Below, piece by piece: positions 63,675 through 64,000 of a stretch of DNA of 64,000 bases (the stretch's first letter is position 1; every line of letters starts with the position of its first letter). Under the pieces are notes generated by a model. The model saw only the letters and a program-made list of their open reading frames with translations. It was not told where the DNA came from and searched no databases. Origin of the DNA: Plasticicumulans acidivorans (GTDB lineage: Bacteria; Pseudomonadota; Gammaproteobacteria; Competibacterales; Competibacteraceae); contig NZ_QGTJ01000001.1 in the NCBI RefSeq assembly GCF_003182095.1, positions 248,001-312,000 of the forward strand, given 5' to 3'. The translations under genes were made by a program, and so were the position numbers.

Positions 63675-64000
63675 GCGGCGAGAGCCTGCTGGTGCACGGC
63701 CATGCGCTGCTGCGTGCCGTCGATGCCGCCTCCGCCCCCGGCGACCCAGCGGCGATGCGCCCGGTCGACGCCGTGCTCGATTTCGAACTCGACGCAGCAC
63801 CCGCCGGCCTGCGCCCGCTGCGCCGCGATGCCCGGCTGATCCTGCACTTCGGCCAGCCGCCCGAGCGCATCGCGGCACTGCCGCCGCTGAGCGCGGCACA
63901 GCTCGCCGTGCCCGCGGCACCGACACTGAGCCTGCACGGCCGCGTCAGCGATCCGCAGCGACGCTGGCAGCCGCGCCGCTTCGCGCTCGACCTGGCGCCG
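63671..64000 (+). CDS. Unknown protein encoded after the Pvc16-like gene (partial)
   Basis: Starts at ATG 63671 and runs off the right edge; 110 residues are visible. The sequence MSGESLLVHGHALLRAVDAA and later LSLHGRVSDPQRRWQPRRFA suggests a beta-sandwich, comparable to carboxypeptidase-regulatory-like domains sometimes encoded beside Pvc16 genes. No firm family assignment. Confidence 0.6.
   Translation, partial: MSGESLLVHGHALLRAVDAASAPGDPAAMRPVDAVLDFELDAAPAGLRPLRRDARLILHFGQPPERIAALPPLSAAQLAVPAAPTLSLHGRVSDPQRRWQPRRFALDLAP

Overview
The window looks like the chromosome of a GC-rich (low-to-mid 60s % by eye) gammaproteobacterium that accumulates polyhydroxyalkanoate (PHA) and makes exopolysaccharide. 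Gene order supports this: ftsK-lolA-rarA-serS, aat-bpt-infA-clpA/clpS, an acnB-type aconitase and an RdgC homologue are typical gammaproteobacterial arrangements. A class I PHA synthase, a phasin and a complete exosortase A (XrtA/PEP-CTERM) locus suggest a storage-polymer, floc- or biofilm-forming lifestyle. The species cannot be fixed from the sequence alone.

Layout. 1-11158 (minus strand) is a long, tightly packed XrtA/PEP-CTERM exopolysaccharide operon. It reads from right to left: outer-membrane export lipoprotein, chain-length determinant, tyrosine kinase, beta-barrel protein, AAA ATPase, polysaccharide deacetylase, FemAB-like transferase, sugar transferase 1, exosortase A fused to an EpsI-like domain, and sugar transferase 2, which is cut by the left edge. 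11350-15699 (plus) is an ABC ATPase / FtsX permease / CrtC-AttH-like secreted protein operon, followed by uppP. 16660-18829 (minus) is an assimilatory sulfite reductase with a DUF934 partner. 19098-20981 is a PAS-GGDEF-EAL protein. 21818-23611 is phaC, followed by a giant unrecognised membrane protein (1347 aa) with an internal duplication and a PilZ protein. 28286-34657 (minus) is serS-rarA-lolA-ftsK. 34865-40490 holds an N-acyltransferase, aat, bpt, infA, clpA and clpS, which together form an N-degron module. 40673-43164 is isocitrate lyase with a divergent LysR regulator. 43171-47405 holds a pterin dehydratase, a NUDIX hydrolase and a pdhABC-type operon without E3. 47427-50620 holds rdgC, a phasin, glgC and a small HTH protein. 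50625-52551 (minus) is mtnB-mtnD-mtnC for methionine salvage. 52671-57780 holds a DUF465 protein, a sorbosone-dehydrogenase-like protein, a DUF218 protein and acnB. 58301-59194 is a PEP-CTERM protein, a predicted substrate of the exosortase encoded 56 kb away. It is preceded by a convincing sigma-54 (-24/-12) motif and a 15-bp palindrome at enhancer distance. 59479-62640 holds an HD+CBS+HEPN-like fusion, a small unknown protein and an Fe-S oxidoreductase half-protein. 63093-64000 starts a new operon whose first gene is a Pvc16/Afp16-like (DUF4255) protein of contractile injection systems.

The best leads for something undescribed are at the right end: the Pvc16-like operon running off the edge with its unusual upstream region (a 14-bp perfect hairpin and a tandem 10-bp direct repeat), the HD-CBS-HEPN fusion, and the sigma-54 control signals of the PEP-CTERM gene. 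The giant duplicated membrane protein at 23740-27783 also has no function I recognise. I see no tRNA, rRNA, CRISPR array, insertion sequence or prophage.
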